Below, piece by piece: positions 6,212 through 9,363 of a stretch of 9,363 nucleotides of DNA (the first letter of the stretch is position 1; each line of letters starts with the position of its first letter). Location: contig CAMLGD010000130.1 of the NCBI GenBank assembly GCA_946479405.1, positions 1 through 9,363 on the forward strand. The letters run 5' to 3'. The translations under genes were made by a program, and so were the position numbers. The DNA is from an uncultured Vogesella sp. (GTDB lineage: Bacteria; Pseudomonadota; Gammaproteobacteria; Burkholderiales; Chromobacteriaceae). Under the pieces are notes generated by a model. The model made no database searches, was not told where the DNA came from, and saw only the letters and a program-made list of their open reading frames with translations.

Positions 6212-7570
6212 ATGGATGTGACGATGCAAGCAGCCAAACGCGTACAGTGGGGTGAGGGGATGTTCCTGCGCCCGCAGCACTTTCAGCAGCAATCGCTGTT
6301 TCTTGAACAGGATGCCGTGCTGCGCCAGCAACTGCTGAGCCGGCACGCCTGGGGTGTGCAGCAACTGAGCCTGGACGAACAGGCGCTCAAGGGCGGCATG
6401 GTGCGCGTGGATGCGCTGGGCCTGCTGTTCCGTGATGGCAGCTGCTACCTGGCGCCGCAGTCGGCGCCGCTGCCGCTGTCGCGGGATCTGGCCGCCGTGC
6501 CGCAGCTGGGCGTGACCACCACGCTGTATGCCTGCCTCGCCGACATGCAGCCCTACGGCGGCAACACTCGCAACGGCGAAGCAGTGGGGCGGCCGTGCCG
6601 CTACCAGGGTGGCAGCAGCGAGCTGGCCGACCTCTACACCCAGGCGCTGCCGGCCGAAGTGGCGGTGCTGGAGCCGGACGTACGGCTGATGTTCGAAGAG
6701 GAAAACCGCGACGGTTACGAAGCGATCCCGCTGTGCCGGCTGCAGAAGGACGCCACCGGGCAGTGGCAGCTGGCGGACGACTACCTGCCGCCGCTGCTGG
6801 GCATTGCCGCGGCCGGCAAGCTGCCGCAGCTGCTGCGCCGGCTGCTGGACATCCTGCTGGTGAAAAGCCAGGCGCTGGCCGGCGCGCAGCGCGAAAAGGC
6901 GCGCAGCGTGATGGAGTACGGCGCCAGCGATATTTCCGCGTTCTGGCTGCTGCATAGCGTCAACCGCAACTTCGCCCGCCTGCGTCACCTGTCGCTGAGC
7001 AGCCCGCTGCACCCGGAGGAGCTGTATATGGCGCTGGCCGAGTTCTGCGGCGAGCTGCAGACCTTTTCCACCCGCTTCGCACTGGCCGATATCCCGGCTT
7101 ACCAGCATGAAGACCTGCACCAGGTGTTCTCCACGCTGGATCTGCAGATACGCGAACTGCTGGAAACGGTGATCTCGGCGCGCTACGCCGTCATCCCGCT
7201 GCATTCGCCCAAGGCGTCCTTCTTCATCGGCCGGCTGGAGAGCGACCGCTTCCTCGACAACGTCGATTTCTACCTGTCGGTGCAGAGCGATCAGCCGGCA
7301 GCCATGGTGCTGGACAACGTGCCGCTCAAGCTCAAGATCGGCGCGCCGGATGACGTGGAGAAAATCCTCAACTCCGCCATGCGCGGCGTGGCGCTGAGCC
7401 ATGCCGCCCAGACCCCGTCCGCCATGCCGGTGCGGGTGGGCAACCACTACTTTGCACTGCAGCCGCAGGGCGAAATCTTCGCTCGCATGCTGCAATCGCG
7501 CAGCATCTGCATCTACGTGCCGCAGACCCTGTCCGGGGTGAACCTGGAACTGATCGCCGTTTTCCGTTGA
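6212..7570 (+). CDS. tssK: TssK, T6SS baseplate-to-membrane-complex connector
   Basis: TssK is a cytoplasmic trimer resembling phage receptor-binding proteins. It joins the baseplate (TssEFG) to the TssL-TssM membrane complex. The N-terminal family signature is near perfect: VQWGEGMFLRPQHFQQQ at about residues 11-27. Later conserved features include the FWLLHSVNRNFARLRHL helix in the middle and the C-terminal head ending in YVPQTLSGVNLELIAVFR. The predicted 452 residues match the usual family length of about 440-450. There is no membrane segment or signal peptide. ATG 6212 is chosen from the AAGG eight bases upstream; GTG 6209 and ATG 6224 are alternatives. The gene is followed after seven bases by tssL, as in most T6SS operons where tssJ, tssK and tssL run together. 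The gene looks intact. Confidence 0.97.
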   Translation: MDVTMQAAKRVQWGEGMFLRPQHFQQQSLFLEQDAVLRQQLLSRHAWGVQQLSLDEQALKGGMVRVDALGLLFRDGSCYLAPQSAPLPLSRDLAAVPQLGVTTTLYACLADMQPYGGNTRNGEAVGRPCRYQGGSSELADLYTQALPAEVAVLEPDVRLMFEEENRDGYEAIPLCRLQKDATGQWQLADDYLPPLLGIAAAGKLPQLLRRLLDILLVKSQALAGAQREKARSVMEYGASDISAFWLLHSVNRNFARLRHLSLSSPLHPEELYMALAEFCGELQTFSTRFALADIPAYQHEDLHQVFSTLDLQIRELLETVISARYAVIPLHSPKASFFIGRLESDRFLDNVDFYLSVQSDQPAAMVLDNVPLKLKIGAPDDVEKILNSAMRGVALSHAAQTPSAMPVRVGNHYFALQPQGEIFARMLQSRSICIYVPQTLSGVNLELIAVFR

Positions 7571-7577
7571 GGCCAAC

Positions 7578-8282
7578 ATGAGTCAAGCAGCCGCTACCCC
7601 CGCCGAGCAAACCGCCACCATCGCCGTCGCCGCCAGTGGCCCCAGCCTGCGTGAAATGCTGGAAGACGGCGTCTACCTGCTGTTCCTGCTGAAAGACGGC
7701 AACACGCCGGGCAGCAGCGTGGAATTCAACCGCCGCATCGACCAGTTCCTGCAGCAGTACGAACGCAATGCCCGCAACTTCGGCAAAACGCCGGATGCCA
7801 TCGGCCAGGCCAAGTACGCGTTCTGCGCACTGCTGGACGAAATCGTGCTGGCGTCCGAATTCGCGCTGCGCGACGAATGGGAGCGCATGCCGCTGCAGCT
7901 GCGCCTGTTCGGCGAGCACCTGGCCGGGGAGGGCTTCTTCAACCGCCTGGAACAGCTGCGGCTGGATCCGGCCAAGTACATCGAAGAGCTGGAGGTGTAC
8001 TACATCTGCCTGCTGCTGGGCTTCCAGGGTCGCTACCTGCTGGAAGGCAGTGAAAAGCTGGGCTACCTCACCCATAAACTGGGGCAGGAGATCCAGCAGG
8101 TGCGCGGCGGCAAGGCCGACTTCGCCCCCAACTGGCAGCTGCCGCAGCGCTTCCAGGCCTTTGTGCGCCATGAGCTACCGCTGTGGCTGTACTTTGCGCT
8201 GCTGGCGCTGGCTGCCGCCGCCATCTGGGGCACCTACCACTGGCTGCTGGGCCGCCAGCTGCACACCCTGTTCGGCATCTAG
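7578..8282 (+). CDS. tssL: TssL (DotU/IcmH family), short form without OmpA domain
   Basis: TssL is a tail-anchored inner-membrane protein that pairs with TssM and docks TssK. The cytoplasmic hook-shaped domain shows the family motif YAFCALLDE (residues 80-88) and the LLLGFQGRY stretch near 145-153. A single hydrophobic segment near the C terminus (about 199-222, beginning LPLWLYFALL) is the tail anchor. At 234 residues the protein ends a few residues after this anchor and has no OmpA/MotB peptidoglycan-binding extension. Wall anchoring, if needed, must come from another protein. The N-terminal 20 residues are alanine/threonine-rich and low in complexity. ATG 7578 has GAGG five bases upstream, overlapping the end of tssK. 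tssE starts three bases after the stop. Confidence 0.96.
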   Translation: MSQAAATPAEQTATIAVAASGPSLREMLEDGVYLLFLLKDGNTPGSSVEFNRRIDQFLQQYERNARNFGKTPDAIGQAKYAFCALLDEIVLASEFALRDEWERMPLQLRLFGEHLAGEGFFNRLEQLRLDPAKYIEELEVYYICLLLGFQGRYLLEGSEKLGYLTHKLGQEIQQVRGGKADFAPNWQLPQRFQAFVRHELPLWLYFALLALAAAAIWGTYHWLLGRQLHTLFGI

Positions 8283-8285
8283 ACC

Positions 8286-8771
8286 ATGCAGCACAACGGC
8301 CTGCGGCACACCCGCATCCTGCCATCGGTGCTGGACCGGCTACTGGACGACCAGCCGGATATCAGCCACGGCGCCGACCCGCTGCAGTACGAGCTGCCGC
8401 AGTTCCGCCGTGCGCTGGCGCGCGACCTGGAGTCGCTGCTCAACACCCGGGTGATGTCGCAGCCGGAACTGTTCGAAGCCCACACCCTGGCCAACGACAG
8501 CATGCTGCAGTACGGCATTCCCGACCTCAGCGGCATCAGCCTGCTCAACCCGGACGACCGCGAATTGCTGCGTGAACAACTGCGCCGCGCCATTGAAATC
8601 CACGAGCCACGGCTGTCGCGGGTGCGGGTAAACCTGGACGCGCCTCGCGAGCTGGAGCGGCACCTGCGCTTCCGGGTGGATGCGGTGCTGAAAGTGCACC
8701 CGCACCGCCCGCCGGTAAGCTTTGACGCCACCCTGCAGCTGTCTTCCAACGTCTACAAGGTGCAGGGCTGA
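8286..8771 (+). CDS. tssE: TssE, gp25-like T6SS baseplate wedge protein
   Basis: TssE is the T6SS counterpart of phage T4 gp25 (GPW_gp25 family), a baseplate wedge protein that starts sheath polymerisation. The 161 residues begin with the typical ILPSVLDRLLDD segment. The core YGIPDLSGISLLNPDDRE follows at about residues 78-95, and then an amphipathic helix leads to HEPRLSRVRV. The C-terminal strands end in DATLQLSSNVYKVQG. The protein has no membrane segment or signal. The start is three bases after the tssL stop and has no clear Shine-Dalgarno sequence, so coupling to tssL translation is likely. The stop TGA overlaps the vgrG ATG by one base. In many clusters tssE sits beside tssB, tssC and hcp; here it sits between tssL and vgrG. 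Confidence 0.94.
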   Translation: MQHNGLRHTRILPSVLDRLLDDQPDISHGADPLQYELPQFRRALARDLESLLNTRVMSQPELFEAHTLANDSMLQYGIPDLSGISLLNPDDRELLREQLRRAIEIHEPRLSRVRVNLDAPRELERHLRFRVDAVLKVHPHRPPVSFDATLQLSSNVYKVQG

Positions 8772-9363
8772 TGAACCTCCCCGACCTGCTCGCCAGCTTC
8801 GCGTCCGCCTTCAACCAGGAGCAGCGCTTGCTCAGCCTGCAACTGGGCGACGGAAGCCGCCGGGGCGAGGCGCTGTTGCCGCTGGCGCTGAGTGGCGAAG
8901 AAGCGCTGGCCGGCGATTACCGCTTCCGCGTCGAGTGCCTGTCCGTCAGTGACGGCATCGAGCTGAAGACGCTACTGGGGCTGCCGGTACGGCTTGGCAT
9001 CGCCGGCGCCGATGGCAGCGAGAGCCTGCGCTGCGGCGTGGTCAGTGCTGCCGAGACACTGGGCAGCGATGGTGGCTTTGCCAGGTACGCGCTGACCGTG
9101 GAGCCGCCGTTCGCGCTGCTGCGGCTGCGGCAGACCTCGCGCGTGTTCCAGGATCTGTCGGTGGACGCCATCGTGCGGCAGATCTTTGCCGAGCACGCCG
9201 CGGCCAACCCGGTATTCGCCGCGCTGCAGAGCCTGGACTTCGTGTTGTCCGCGCCGCTGCCGGCGCGCAGCTACTGCCTGCAGTACCGCGAATCGGACCA
9301 CGCTTTCATCTGCCGCCTGCTGCGCGAAGAGGGACTCAGCTGGCGTTACAAGCATCTGAGTGG
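8771..9363 (+). CDS. vgrG: VgrG (TssI) spike protein, N-terminal part only
   Basis: This is the first 197 residues of a VgrG spike; the rest lies beyond the right edge. VgrG trimers tip the Hcp tube and carry effectors. The N-terminal gp27-like domain is clear: FRVECLS near residue 52, then SRVFQDLSVDAIVRQIF at about 122-139. The diagnostic QYRESDHAFICRLLREEGLSW begins at Q171. The gene starts at ATG 8771, sharing one base with the tssE stop (TGATG). AAGG lies ten bases upstream and AGGG three bases upstream. The tight overlap makes it part of the structural operon, not a free-standing vgrG island. Whether the protein carries a C-terminal effector domain, and what cargo genes follow, cannot be seen. 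The unusual Met-Asn-Leu-Pro start with the helix-like DLLASFASAF is typical of many betaproteobacterial VgrGs as far as I recall. Confidence 0.93.
   Translation, partial: MNLPDLLASFASAFNQEQRLLSLQLGDGSRRGEALLPLALSGEEALAGDYRFRVECLSVSDGIELKTLLGLPVRLGIAGADGSESLRCGVVSAAETLGSDGGFARYALTVEPPFALLRLRQTSRVFQDLSVDAIVRQIFAEHAAANPVFAALQSLDFVLSAPLPARSYCLQYRESDHAFICRLLREEGLSWRYKHLS

Noticed and set aside
6170..7579. Minus-strand open frame of 469 codons antisense to tssK
   Set aside because: It covers the same bases as tssK, whose signature is unmistakable. The antisense product is His/Gln/Arg-rich and low in complexity.

Overview
The window is part of a type VI secretion system (T6SS) locus. The DNA is GC-rich, with short or overlapping gene junctions and codons ending mainly in G or C. 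This suits a high-GC proteobacterium. A betaproteobacterium, perhaps of the Chromobacteriaceae, is my guess from overall protein style; no gene here fixes the taxon.

Two gene groups diverge from one AT-rich region at about 5472-5620. The minus-strand group (5471 down to 1) reads tagX-like, tssM, tagF. It begins with a membrane-anchored M15 zinc peptidase, continues with the large inner-membrane protein TssM/IcmF, and ends with the N-terminal part of the post-translational regulator TagF, which runs off the left edge. The plus-strand group (5621 to 9363) reads tssJ, tssK, tssL, tssE, vgrG. It encodes the outer-membrane lipoprotein, the baseplate-to-membrane connector, the short DotU-type inner-membrane protein, the gp25-like baseplate wedge protein, and the start of the VgrG spike, which runs off the right edge.

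Together the two groups encode the whole trans-envelope complex (TssJ-TssL-TssM), its adaptor (TssK) and one baseplate part (TssE). They also encode a peptidoglycan hydrolase that probably opens the cell wall for the complex, a regulator (TagF) and a spike (VgrG). The sheath (tssB, tssC), Hcp, ClpV (tssH), tssA, tssF and tssG are not in the window and must lie elsewhere.

I see no wholly new system. The points most worth a second look are: a proline/alanine/arginine-rich insertion of about 150 residues in the periplasmic part of TssM; the TagX-like peptidase as first gene of the tssM operon, with two predicted membrane segments; the sharply AT-rich divergent region reaching into the 5' part of tagX; and the TTG start of tagF, which overlaps the stop of a three-codon ATG reading frame. 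There is no gene-free stretch longer than 300 bases, and I saw no RNA genes, insertion sequences or CRISPR arrays.
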